Shown here one piece after another: positions 14,601 through 23,057 of a stretch of 64,000 nucleotides of DNA. The number at the start of each line of letters is the position of its first letter. Position 1 is the stretch's first letter. A program made the position numbers and the translations under genes. The DNA is from Alitta virens (taxonomy: Eukaryota > Annelida > Polychaeta > Phyllodocida > Nereididae), in the NCBI GenBank assembly GCA_932294295.1, contig OW028585.1, positions 15,998,360 through 16,062,359 on the forward strand, in the 5' to 3' direction. The notes below the pieces were generated by a model. It was not told the DNA's origin. It worked only from the letters and a program-made list of their open reading frames with translations, and did not search any database.

Positions 14601-17403
14601 CGTGACGAAACCGCAATGGAGGCTATCAAATTTTGTAAAGACATTTTTGCAATTCATGGTATACCAAAAGTATTCTACTCAGACAATGGACCCCAGTATA
14701 GTAGTGCTGAATTTCGCAACTTTGCTCTTGAATGGGACATTAGTCATATCACTAGTAGCCCTAGGTATCCCCAGAGCAATGGGTTTGTTGAGCGTATGGT
14801 TGGAATTGTCAAAATGGTACTAACGAAAGCAAAAGAGTCTGGAACTGATCCCCAGCTATCTCTGTTGTGCCTGAGGGCAACACCAATAGACAGTCAATTA
14901 CCAAGTCCCGCAGAACTATTGTATGGTAGACGTATCAAAACAAATTTGCCATCTCAGAATGTTTGTAAATCTTCGAGCTTAGATTATGCTCAATCGTTTA
15001 AAGAGAGGCAAGAACGGGATGCTGAGTATTACAATAGACATGTAGGAACAGAACAGTCTGAACTCCTACCAGGTATGAGTGTTATGGTACAAAAAGATGA
15101 TAAGAGTTCATGGGTTCCAGGTACTATAGTTGAGAAATGTGCTGAGCCTAGGTCTTATATGGTTCAAACACCAAACGGTTCAATTGTACGTAGGAATCGA
15201 AGAGTTTTACAAGAACTCAATTCTACTGTGTCTAGAAAACTCTGTATAGAGAATGAAAATGAAGGTTCTAAAATCAGAAATGATGTTACAACTCCTGTAA
15301 CTCGCTCTCAGAGTGAATCACTACCAGTTAAGCCTTATGTAAGCAATGACAAGGGCACTGCTGATACTACCAAGAGAGTTACTTTCAAAGAACCAATTGT
15401 ACAAGATAAACCAAAAGAGGTTGTAAGCAGAAAATCTGATCGAGTTTCTAGAAAACCTGCCAGGTATGTTGAGCAGTGTTAAAACTCAATAAGATTGTGT
15501 ATTATTAACTCAATATAAAATTGTGTATTATTTCTAATTATACAATGCAAACTTTTATGCATTATATACTTTGTGTCTGGATTAATTTCCTTTTTTGTAT
15601 GGATGCTTAAAAGTAATAGTATATATATCATTTAATACATATTTGATGGTTTTATTGTGCTAAGAGCAACTTTATTGCTGGTATATAATATTTGTGTATT
15701 AACTGATAAGTTTGAGATTACAATAGAAGATTCACAGTATTTGCTTGTGACATTATAATTCTTAATTACATATTGTAAGATTTGCTCATTATAAGAAGAG
15801 GGATGTCATAAGTTTACTATTATAAAGATTTCTAGTGTTCATGTATAATCCACTAGAGGGCTACGCGTCACGACGTCAGTCGTCAGCTCCACCTTGTGAA
15901 TTTTAGGTGAATAAAGTTCCTGTCTTATTCTTACAAGATGTCTTCTCGTATTGCTTGATTTTATTTAACGAAATATGTCACTCCCTCACAAACTTTCATG
16001 TGTTCGGTTAATGAGGGTTTTTTCTTAAAAGTTTTGCGACAATTTGGACACGAAAAAGTCTGCTGTGGTACCTGCGGTACCTGCGGTACCTGCGGTACCT
16101 GCGGTACCTGCAGACTTTGCAGTAGTTGGAGATCAGTTGGGTTCTTTGGATTATTTTTTTGACTAATAAATTTGTGTTTTGTTCCCTTAGGAAGTTGACA
16201 TTTAAGTTTGTGTCTTTGCTTTGCATAGAAACTTTGAAATTGTTTGTTACAGTGCTGACATTTCATCATTTCCTGACATTTATGTACACCGAATAAAGAA
16301 ACTGAAGTAAATTGTGCATGACATTGTACACATTTTTTTAATCCTGTACATTTCTTTTGATGGGTATTCCTCTTAAAGCTAGTGGTGAAAGATTTACCAC
16401 AAACATTGCAGTTATGCGGTAGTGGTTTTACTGGTTGTACTGGTTGTACTGGTTGATTGAATTCAGGAAAAGGATCATGAGTGACTGTTTGAATTGAAAT
16501 ATTACCTTGGCAATTGCTTTGATGTAGTTCTTGAAAGACTCTATTGGTAAATTGTTTGAAGCATTTTTTACAGTAAAGATGGTTGTTTAACTGCTGAAGT
16601 CTGCTTTGAATTTGTGCATCCCCAATCAGATTGTTTCTGTGTGCAAACTGTATTAAATCTTGTTCATTTGTGAAATTTTGAATCATATGTGTGAAATCAT
16701 CATATGCCGTTACCAGATAATTGCTATTGCTAGTGAATTGTGAAAGCCTATCTTTAATTTGAGGGTCTTGGGTTAGATTGTTTCTATGAGCGAATAGCAT
16801 TAAATCGTGCGAGTTTGTGAAATTTTGGAGCATTTGTTTAAAATCATTGTATGCTGAATCATTTGTTGTTAGCTGATTGTGTCTATCTCTAACTTGAGAG
16901 ACTTCGCTGAGACCATTGTTACTTTGAAAATATTCATTGATCAAAGCGTTATCTCTGCTCTCTGCCATTTCAATGATGAGGAACAAGAGTACCAATCACT
17001 TTTATGATGGTGATTTCAATGCAGGCCTGCTGGCCTGCTGGCCTGCTACAGGATGGCGAGTTATTTTTAGAAAATGACTTCATTGCAGCAGGGTGCAATG
17101 GATTTTCTATTTTTAGAATTGGGGGTTTCCTATGACGTGATGACTTTGACAGGGTGTGTGATTTATTACCTACCCTTCCTTCACATAAGCTACCCTAGCT
17201 TCACCGGATGCATTGGAGTGTGAAATTTAATTACTACCCTACTTCATCCTGTTCACCAAAAGACAATGGGTTTCCCTTTGATGTTGCTACCCTACTACCT
17301 CCGTTTCACCAAAAGTCAAGTGGATTGTGCGGCTTCCCTTTGATGTCTATCGGCTACCTCCTTATACTACTGTCAGTCAGTAAGTCAGTAAGTAAGTAAG
17401 TAA

Positions 17404-17434
<31 letters not shown>

Positions 17435-20400
17435 AAGTAATTAAGTAAGTAATTAAGTAAAGTAAGTCAGTCAGTAAGTCAGTAAGTAATTAAGTAAGTA
17501 ATTAAGTAAAGTCAGTCTGTCAGTAAGTAATTAAGTGGGCCTAAATAACTTATTACTCCAACAGTGTGACAAGTAAGCACATTTATCATCAGTCAATGCC
17601 AAATGCAGTTCGCTGATTGATCGAGAGCTGATAGATATAAATCCGTATTCACCAACAAGTGCTGATATTTTCTGTATTAATAAAATGACGTCATCTGTGC
17701 GTTCAAGCTCAGAGCTCCCAGTGAGCCTCTCACCCCCTCCTCTCACTACGCTGGTTCGCCAAAAAAATGACTTGGCTTTACATTTTCGCCTATATCTCTG
17801 CAACTGAGGGGAGTAAAGGCAAAAACTCGGTATCTTGCTAAATTATATTTTTAGAGCACTTAGGAGCCGAGCAAGTTATAATTATTTACATCGCTGTTTG
17901 ATCGCGATTTTCGCTGTGGATCCAACACAGCTCGAAAACGATCACGACTGTCAAATGTGTTCCTACCTTATTTGTTTAGGTGTTTGGAAAAGACAGAGAT
18001 TCAATTGTTAACACATGTTGAGATTTTGAGAATACAGGAATTTATTCCACTCAAGTGGACAACTTCGCTGAATAAATTCCTGTATTCTCAAAATAAACAT
18101 GTGATAACTTATAATATTGCAAACTTCACGTTTTAGCGGTACAAATATAACTCACAAGTTCATCTAGCCTAAAACAAAGTGAGTGACTCACCATATTGGG
18201 TGGGGCAAAGCAACGGCCCCCATTGGCGGTAGTTCCTCTTTAGCATCCTTAGTGACCGCATCCATCTTGACACTGCCCTTCTCCGCATCTGCAACTTCTT
18301 GGGAAGACCTGAAAAACATGCGATCAGGTAATTACACTAATTATATAAGATTGCTATGAAGTATTTTTTAGATATATGAATATGATCACTGATGTATAAT
18401 CATGATTCAAATCATTCAACCGTAGCCCATTGCCGAGCAATTACCCGTCGATACGCAGTACTGTTTAAAGGAAAAACTTAATGTCAACAGTCAACCTCAA
18501 AGTAGCAATACCTATTTTTAAAAGAAGGCCCTGAGTATACACCAGAGGACAGTAGCTCTTAGGTACAGTAGGACCGCAGCTTTAAGACAACCTCACTGTT
18601 AAGACCACCTCATCATTAGACCAACCCACAATCAAGACCACCTCACTATGAAGATCACCTCACTATTAGGACCACCCTCACTATTAGGACAACCTCACTA
18701 TTAGGACCATCTCACTATTAAGACTACCTCACTATTTAGTCCACCTCACTACTTAGTCCACCTCACTATTAGGACACCCTCACTATTAGGACCATCTCAC
18801 TATTAAGACCATTCACTATTAAGACAACCTCACTATTGATACCACCTCACTAATAGGACCACCTCACTATTAGTACCACCTCACTGTTAAGGCCACTCCC
18901 TATTAAGACAACCTCACTATTAAGACAACCTCACTATTAAGACAACCTCACTATTAGGACCACCTCACTATTAGTACCACCTCACTATTAAGACCACTCA
19001 CTATTAAGACAACCTCAATATTAAGACAACCTCACTATTAATACCACCTCACTATTAGGACCACCTCACTATTAGTACCATCTCACTGTTAGGACCACCT
19101 CACTATAAAGACCATCTCAATGTTAAACCACCTCACAATTAAGACCACCTCACTATCAGGACCACCTCACTATCAGGACCACCTCACTGTTAGGACCACC
19201 TCACTATTAGGACCACCTCACTATTAAGACCACCTCACTATTAGGATTACCTCACTATTAAGACCATCTCAATGTTAAACCACCTCACAATTAAGACCAC
19301 CTCACTATCAGGACCACCTCACTGTTAGGACCACCTCATTATTAGGACCACCTCACTATTAACACAACCTCACTATTAATACCACCTCACTATTAAGACC
19401 ACCTCACTATTAGGACCACCTCACTATTAATACCCCCTCACTATTAAGACCACCTCACTATTAAGACGACCTCACTATTAAGACCATCTCAATGTTAAAC
19501 CACCTCACAATTAAGACCACCTCACTATCAGGACCACCTCACTGTTAGGACCACCTCACTATTAGGACCACCTCACTATTAAGACAACCTCACTATTAAT
19601 ACCTCAATATGAAGTTTCCGTCATTACTTAGACCACCTCACAACTAAGAACACCCAATTGTATTAATTTTTCACCATAAACTGAAGGCCGTTTAATTTGC
19701 ACAAAAGGGTCGTCTCAATGATCACGAAGGCCAGCTGAATCGTATTTAGCCAAAGCCGAATGTAAAACTAAAGGTCGTCATTGCTATGATATGCTATAGG
19801 TATTAAATTTCTGTGGTAATTGTTCTGAACAGGGTTGGCAGATTTAAATTTAATTTAAACTAGAGCACATAGAAATGTGCAAATGGCATGCAGTATGTGT
19901 ACCATTTGACAGCTGACCCTATCAAAGGGAACGTTTGCTAACCATGATAGTAGCAGGGCGATTCGTAACTGGGTAATTCGTCCCTGCCAAAACAGGTCCA
20001 TCTGTCACCCAAAAAAAAGTCTGTTCGTCACCCGGAATTGGTTGATTCGTCACCCGCATAAATGTGCAGAATGGTGTTACATTATTGCTATTATGTACTT
20101 GCGGAAAATAAATATCTAACGCCATGGACCAACTAAATACAATCGTGAATAAAAGAATAACACTTCAGCGTACAGAATCACAGAAAACAGCTTCTACTTG
20201 TTAATTTAATTGCTATTGTAACCTAGCGATCTATAATCACATAAACGGCACATGCTTGCTAATTGATATTTAAGTCGTCAACTAAGCTGAAAATTAAGTT
20301 GTCATCAGAGCTAGTAAAGTCGTCAACAAAGCTAGTGAAGTCGTCATCAAAATAGGTCTCACTTTCTGGAATAATTAAAGATTTTTTTTTACTTGTCTTT

Positions 20401-22948
20401 GAAGGTTGTCCCATGATCAACATAAAGATTAGATGACTTGTCCATCACTCAGTGTCATTAATTAGTGCACCTGAACTGGATGGTATAATGTATGTAGTCA
20501 GAGGTATGGATAAATATAAATTGCAGCATTTGGAATTGTACAGTGTACAACAAGAAAATAAATTTAAGGCCTGTTACTGCTGGTGCTGTGTTCACCCATA
20601 ACATTTTTGTTGACGACTTCGCCAGTCGATTTGAATACATGATGATGAGTTCACTGTAACCCACTGGAGGCCTGTTGTATACATGTTCGACGTCCGTACC
20701 ATTTGACAGCTGACATTATCAAAGCGAACGTTCGCTAACCACGACGACCGAAGCGCATAACTTCGTCAAAAGTTGATCAAATTTCTCAAAGTATACATTA
20801 ATTATAAGCCAGAACGTCATAGAATACCTTTCTGAACAAATACGGTATCCACTCCATCTCGAAACTGCAAAAATCGCCGTGTTATGCGGCAATTTCCACG
20901 GCCATTTGGTTCTGTTGTAGCAGTGACCTACATAGCCGTCTAGACACGTCACTGTGCATGCGCGAATACATTAAAGTAAGGAAAGAGGCCCCCGGAGGGT
21001 TGTCAAAATTTAAAGGTATGACACCGCAAGAATTCCCCGCCTGGGGCCTCTCGCCCGAACATGCACGAAGCTGTACAACGCACTTCGGTCATTTCCGTCG
21101 GGGTTCGCCATCTTGTGACCGGAAACAGCCGAAGTCGCTTAGTCAACAAACAAAGATTTCAAGAAATGTATGGAACACATAAAACATTACATGAGTGCAA
21201 AACACTCCAAAGGCGGTACACTAAAGACGGGCAACGTGGCAAGGCGCTACGACGTGTAGAAGTATGCTATATACACGCTTGAACGTACACCCGAAATGGC
21301 CCCATTGGATTAACATGTAAGTTCAAATTTGCCGCTCTGAAAATGGCAAACCGGAAGCATTACGCGTAAACGCCTCCGAAGACAAACTTAAGAATTGGCG
21401 CTGCTCACCAATAATCATGATTTCAACAATTTTGATATATTTTTTCTACCTTTTCTTAAATTGAACAAGTGTATTTAGTTGAAAATTAGATCTTTCACGA
21501 CTTAAAATATGATTTATTTGAATACGCGATTTTATTTTCGTTAATTTTTTTTTCAGAAACTCAAATTATTAAATAAATCAAAATTATTTTCTTTTTTAGA
21601 GGACAGTTTAGTAAGTTGAAGAAGGAATGCTGGAAAAGTTATCAAACTTGGCTCATGTTAAACAGTACTTAAGCCTTAATTGCATCACTCAAAAAATCTG
21701 ATTTAAATTAAAAAAAAAAAGAAGTTTTAACCATGAGTTTTACCAACCCTGTTTTTTTTAAATCTAAATTACAACACAAATGCTACCATAATGGCTACAT
21801 TCATTATATAATTCAAGGCCAACGCCTGGTAAATTGCCCCAAAAAAAATGATTGCATCATCGGCTTCTAATTACCATAATGACAAACTGCACACAAACCT
21901 GAAGGGTTCCAATTTCTCCGGGTGTTTGGTGAAATCAAAATTTCCTTCCTTCATCTGTTTTAAATTTTCTTCCACTTTCTTTTCAATCAGGTCATTTGGA
22001 ACTTGGCCGGGTTCTGTCTTTTTGACGGAGTCCGGTGTTGCTGCCACAGTACTTTTCCATCTCTGTAAAAAAAAAAAAATGTAGATATATTTGAAATATA
22101 ATTATACGAAAAATAATATACTATAACATTCCAGATGAAATCTGTACCAAACGATGGACTGACTGACAGTTGCAAGATGCTCTTGAGAGACTTTAATCAT
22201 TTTAACAAAGAACTTTTTAAAAAAACTGCTCTTAATGCCAACATTTTAATCTCGCTTTTGTTTTAAATTGCTTTATAATTGATTTCTTTAATTTTGGCTT
22301 TCAATGGTCACATTTACATCTTATTTATAATTATATATATGTACATATTTTCATTGAGGCAATAAAATACTACTAGACGGCCTGTGTCAACAATTTAGCA
22401 GAAGATGGTCGGGCCAACCTCATGTCAACGGCATATGGTTGTCAACGAATTGGCTGTCAATTATTTTGTGCGTAAACGAATTGACTCGATACCGTGTGTG
22501 CCTGTGTTCTTAGATATCGTTTGAAATTAAATTGACTGTATTTTCACAAGTCTTTATTTTCTTTATGATAGATTCTGGGTAATTATAATAATTCTCAGTA
22601 ACTGCATTACAAAAAAAAAAAAAAAAAATTCCTTATATATATATTTGTTAATTTACCTTCTAGTAATTTAAATAATAATTAATAATATACAAAAAATATA
22701 TATAAATTTGCAATTTTGCATTTTGGCTACCCCAGGAAGCCTGATAATTTAAAAGGCACTCCACACATTGCTACAATTAAATTTAATATGCTAATTAAAG
22801 TACAAACCTGAGAGCCCAGTATTCCATGGGGTGACTGTTGTCTGTGAAGCCATGACCATGATGACCTTTGTATCCCTGGCAGGAGATGAGTGTTGCAAAC
22901 GGATGCTCTCAATATCACTCTGCAAGACATGATTGTAGCACTTGTCAT
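2659..22948 (-). CDS. AOX: Mitochondrial alternative oxidase (AOX), nine exons, complete
   Basis: Ubiquinol oxidase of the mitochondrial inner membrane that passes electrons from ubiquinol to oxygen, bypassing complexes III and IV without pumping protons. Coding exons, in gene order: 22948-22808, 22062-21899, 18308-18192, 8871-8719, 7846-7728, 7121-7029, 6082-5970, 4961-4881, 2784-2659 (stop TGA 2661-2659). Every junction has AG/GT borders and compatible phase, giving 368 residues. Residues 1-60 are rich in Arg/Ser with few acids, as in a mitochondrial presequence. All diiron motifs are seen: [11 protein letters not shown] (E198), NERMH (E237, H240), LEEEA (288-291 region) and RADEAHHR (E343, H346). 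The C-terminus carries NPYRPGE, which fits the animal AOX motif N-P-[YF]-x-P-G-[KQE] (family knowledge). Introns are packed with transposons, above all intron 3 (8872-18191). Identification is firm; the exact start codon is the first ATG after a uORF. Confidence 0.95.
3953..4108. mobile_element. hAT-like MITE
   Basis: 156 bp between CAGGGCCGG and CTGGCCCTG inverted ends, flanked by 8-bp duplications differing at one base (TTGATGAG and ATGATGAG). An 8-bp duplication with CAGGG ends fits hAT. Located in AOX intron 8. Confidence 0.65.
4213..4735. mobile_element. TAGGGC inverted-repeat element, copy 1
   Basis: Ends TAGGGCCTGCAAG and CTTGCAGGCCCTA. Same end type and size as 6398-6913. AOX intron 8. 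Confidence 0.5.
5002..5195. mobile_element. CAGTGTTCCAGCTAGG MITE, copy in AOX intron 7
   Basis: Ends AGTGTTCCAGCTAGGA and CCTAGCTGGAGCGCT, with internal GGGCATGGCGCA-type motifs shared with the other three copies of the family in HUS1 introns. Confidence 0.6.
6398..6913. mobile_element. TAGGGC inverted-repeat element, copy 2
   Basis: Ends TAGGGCGTGTAAGTT and AACTTACACACCCTA, related to the ends of 4213-4735. No coding capacity seen. AOX intron 6. Confidence 0.5.
8008..8350. mobile_element. Inverted-repeat element in AOX intron 4
   Basis: Ends GGGTTGTCATCGATAT and ATATCGATAACAACCC, 343 bp, no coding capacity. Flanks (AAATATTA and AAAAAATA) are only partly alike. Confidence 0.55.
8930..10545 (-). 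pseudogene. Family-B DNA polymerase fragment (N-terminal and exonuclease part)
   Basis: Open frame from the frameshift near 10545 down to about 8930. It holds a segment with [12 protein letters not shown], a cysteine/histidine finger ([21 protein letters not shown]), then exonuclease motif I (YDFEAYL, with D and E) and exonuclease motif II ([12 protein letters not shown]). This layout fits the protein-primed (DNA_pol_B_2-type) polymerases of selfish elements in animal genomes, such as Maverick/Polinton-like elements; the exact family is inference. The polymerase palm and fingers are missing: similarity stops soon after motif II, about 60 bp before the AOX exon 4 acceptor. The reading frame continues by chance through the intron end and the whole of AOX exon 4. 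The encoded domain is thus truncated and non-functional. Confidence 0.7.
10478..10955 (-). pseudogene. Zinc-finger continuation, after the retrotransposon
   Basis: Continues the frame broken by the retrotransposon: [29 protein letters not shown], then a low-complexity QS-rich stretch built from 12-bp units (10620-10700) and another C2H2 finger ([21 protein letters not shown]). Near 10540-10560 the frame is lost by a frameshift in an A-rich stretch (ACAAAACAAAACAAAT). The next finger (CSRCSEEF...) lies in a different frame that runs on into the polymerase part, so the gene is not intact even without the retrotransposon. Confidence 0.7.
10956..11132 (+). repeat. 5' LTR
   Basis: 177 bp, TGTCATAAG...ATATGTCA, with an AATAAA signal inside (GTGAATAAAGTT). 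Same sequence as 15804-15980. Confidence 0.95.
11133..11145 (+). promoter_or_regulatory. Primer binding site, tRNA-Leu type
   Basis: TGGTGGCAGCGGT starts directly after the 5' LTR. It is complementary over 13 bases to the 3' end (including CCA) of animal tRNA-Leu of the AAG/UAG type as recalled (ACCGCTGCCA plus CCA). The match ends after 13 bases. Confidence 0.6.
11307..15482 (+). CDS. Ty3/gypsy gag-pol polyprotein, intact
   Basis: One frame of 1,391 codons; the natural start is probably the Met at residue 44 (11436), where Gag-like sequence begins ([17 protein letters not shown]). Domains in order: Gag (about 44-240); two zinc knuckles ([13 protein letters not shown] near 243 and canonical [14 protein letters not shown] near 262); aspartic protease DTGA (D361); reverse transcriptase (about 540-720) with the active site written as IADDLVVF (D653, D654) instead of YxDD; RNase H with D800 and later E and D; integrase with an HHCC zinc domain (from about 1009) and D1073, D1126, E1162, a D,D-35-E triad; then a basic tail. 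No stop or frameshift interrupts it. Gag and Pol share one frame, so no recoding is needed. Residues 1-43 may be leader sequence. Confidence 0.93.
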   Translation: MPEFAEAQWMINVLSWIRLVLPGLSVHTHMKSEVFFATLFVCIMAAAITHSVELPKLSWDTNDQKAAFLKWKTLLESYFVISNVEDKNKWHCIMSSSGTKGLELWLAWCLTDEQKADPKVVFKNFEDHLVGVPNKWVARLDLSALKQKEDETVDDFICRLRTKTDPCTFHKDEKEDQITFQLIKGIRWPEARRKLIAKGNTLKLTEAIEVAQSFQATSENTNCFEKPKEVSVITSDRSRKRECRFCGTHHPPKQCLAYGHTCEICGKKNHLPVVCFKAKNQSRSVSQRSKSPRRSKSRNKKTEKMNNDSKTKKVEIVDYLDCGHVYINDVSSVNERQAIFAKLDVNPENVNANVTLKVKVDTGANGNILPKRCLHQMYGSNLPVLESSCAKLSAVNGTELKHQGCFYMPVRFESGWLNLKWFVCETDGPAILSCDASERLGIVSVVNSPKISVVKIHESQCITDVNGLKQAYPDCFDGLGKLPGEFHIELKSNAQPAIAAPRKYPVQLREEICKKLDEMQSMGVVEKCDDSEPSEWLNSLAFSRKSSGELRVCLDPKLLNESIKRTYYKTPTLEEISHKLCNARMFTKLDAKNGYWCIALDDASSKLCTFQSPNGKYRFKRLPFGLCVSQDIFQKHMDDIIHSAGPGVIGIADDLVVFGSNEKEHDDALHRVMKTVRKFGLVLRAEKCSIKKSSISFYGLVWSAEGMKPDPKKCDEIRSKPAPSNVKELQSFLGLMQYMSSFVPHLSDKTSVLRQLCKKDNEWHWLPEHDVAFNELRNAINEDLQLRYFDPNLETTIEVDASLKGLGAALLQKGKPIAFASKALTEVESRYANIERELLAVVFGLEKFHTFVYGKKVRILSDHKPLESIKLKELSKAPPRLQRMLLRIQPYEVNLQYKPGKDMAYADYLSRIKPTPGPTIPLEHTIHLVQISMGQLEKLRVATEQDPELLALRAMIVKGWPDSVKTFPKLIRNYWSNRDYFSVENGIVYMGQRLLVPLSMRKEYLQRIHTGHLGQNKCQLRAKECLYWPSMMTDIIREVQDCLVCIRNSSSKSKEPMLSHDIPSQPWEIVHSDYFDFCGHKYLLIVDQYSKMPFVRAVRDETAMEAIKFCKDIFAIHGIPKVFYSDNGPQYSSAEFRNFALEWDISHITSSPRYPQSNGFVERMVGIVKMVLTKAKESGTDPQLSLLCLRATPIDSQLPSPAELLYGRRIKTNLPSQNVCKSSSLDYAQSFKERQERDAEYYNRHVGTEQSELLPGMSVMVQKDDKSSWVPGTIVEKCAEPRSYMVQTPNGSIVRRNRRVLQELNSTVSRKLCIENENEGSKIRNDVTTPVTRSQSESLPVKPYVSNDKGTADTTKRVTFKEPIVQDKPKEVVSRKSDRVSRKPARYVEQC
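15804..15980 (+). repeat. 3' LTR
   Basis: 177 bp, same sequence as the 5' LTR. Preceded by the polypurine tract at about 15793-15803. Confidence 0.95.
15961..16995 (-). pseudogene. C2H2 zinc-finger N-terminal part of a polymerase-type selfish element
   Basis: Open frame, likely start at the Met near 16968 ([14 protein letters not shown]). It carries two full and one partial copies of a roughly 43-residue helical repeat (NFTN...LFAHRNNL), then several C2H2 or C2HC fingers ([50 protein letters not shown]) and a VPQ repeat made by 9-bp units. The frame is cut at 15981-15985 by the Ty3/gypsy insertion and resumes in the same frame at 10955 on the other side. The last codons listed for this frame (to 15961) therefore lie inside the LTR. 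It is part of an element sitting in AOX intron 3, in the same orientation as AOX. Confidence 0.75.
17025..17046. repeat. Short tandem GGCCTGCT
   Basis: Three back-to-back copies of the 8-bp unit GGCCTGCT, upstream of the zinc-finger ORF. Confidence 0.7.
17366..17535. repeat. GTAA/GTCA tetranucleotide microsatellite
   Basis: About 170 bp of mixed AAGT and CAGT units in AOX intron 3. Confidence 0.85.
18007..18108. repeat. Foldback with about 40-bp arms
   Basis: GAGAATACAGGAATTTATTC on the left is inverted as GAATAAATTCCTGTATTCTC on the right, with outer arms also pairing (ACACATGTT / AACATGTG). The loop is about 22 bp. It lies 84 bp from AOX exon 3. Confidence 0.75.
18571..19655. repeat. Minisatellite, about 18-bp unit, 1.1 kb
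   Basis: Some 55-60 imperfect copies of a unit like ACCTCACTATTAGGACC. A longer block containing CTCAATGTTAAACCACC recurs near 19110, 19265 and 19487, so a higher-order period of roughly 150-220 bp overlies the basic unit. AOX intron 2. Confidence 0.9.
20275..20650. repeat. GTCGTCA-motif arrays flanking a short segment
   Basis: Left side has repeated AAGTCGTCAACAAAGCTAGT-like units (20275-20360); right side has the inverted form (TTGACGACTTCGCCAG, 20588-20650) and TTCACTGTAACCC. Looks like the subterminal repeats of an inverted-repeat element. AOX intron 2. Confidence 0.45.
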
Positions 22949-22954
22949 TGTATA

Positions 22955-22990
22955 TCAATATCGTCCAGAGTCCACCGATAACGAATTCAT
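22955..22990 (-). CDS. Upstream ORF in the AOX leader
   Basis: An ATG at 22990-22988 opens an 11-codon frame that ends in TGA at 22957-22955, six bases before the AOX start codon. If transcription begins at the position set by the TATA box, this uORF is inside the leader and would reduce AOX translation or make it conditional on reinitiation. Only its position and frame are seen; translation is inference. Confidence 0.4.
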   Translation of the reverse strand: MNSLSVDSGRY

Positions 22991-23035
22991 TCGCTGGTAT
23001 AGTGACTTACGCAATCCGGCCTGGGTTTTGGGGAG

Positions 23036-23043
23036 TTTTTATA
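23036..23043 (-). promoter_or_regulatory. TATA box of AOX
   Basis: Minus-strand TATAAAAA, 88 bp upstream of the AOX start codon. Transcription would be expected to begin about 30 bp downstream, near 23005, leaving a short leader that includes the uORF. Confidence 0.6.
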
Positions 23044-23049
23044 GCCAAA

Positions 23050-23057
23050 TGACGTCA
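23050..23057. promoter_or_regulatory. Palindromic cAMP-response element (TGACGTCA)
   Basis: A perfect eight-base CRE palindrome directly upstream of the AOX TATA box (6 bp gap). This is the full-site consensus for CREB/ATF bZIP factors. Because the site is symmetric it could act on AOX, HUS1 or both. CRE-like TGACGTCA sequences also occur in the repeats of this window, so function is not assured. Confidence 0.5.

Larger units (their letters stand above)
10956..15980 (+). mobile_element. Young, intact Ty3/gypsy LTR retrotransposon
   Basis: A complete 5,025-bp element with two 177-bp LTRs (10956-11132 and 15804-15980) that look identical when compared base by base by eye. LTR ends are TG...CA. 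A 5-bp target duplication CTCCC flanks it (10951-10955 and 15981-15985). The primer binding site follows the left LTR, a purine tract (AAGAAGAGGGA) precedes the right LTR, and one long gag-pol frame lies between. It is inserted in the zinc-finger ORF of an older element, itself inside AOX intron 3, and points opposite to AOX. Identical LTRs and an unbroken frame mean a very recent insertion. Confidence 0.95.

Noticed and set aside
18571..19655. CRISPR-like array
   Set aside because: Units are about 18 bp, imperfect, with no spacers, in an animal intron; it is a minisatellite.
20958..21282. Two overlapping 73-74 residue frames in AOX intron 2
   Set aside because: No domain, no splice support, and the sequence looks like repeat debris with a GAGGCCCC hairpin.
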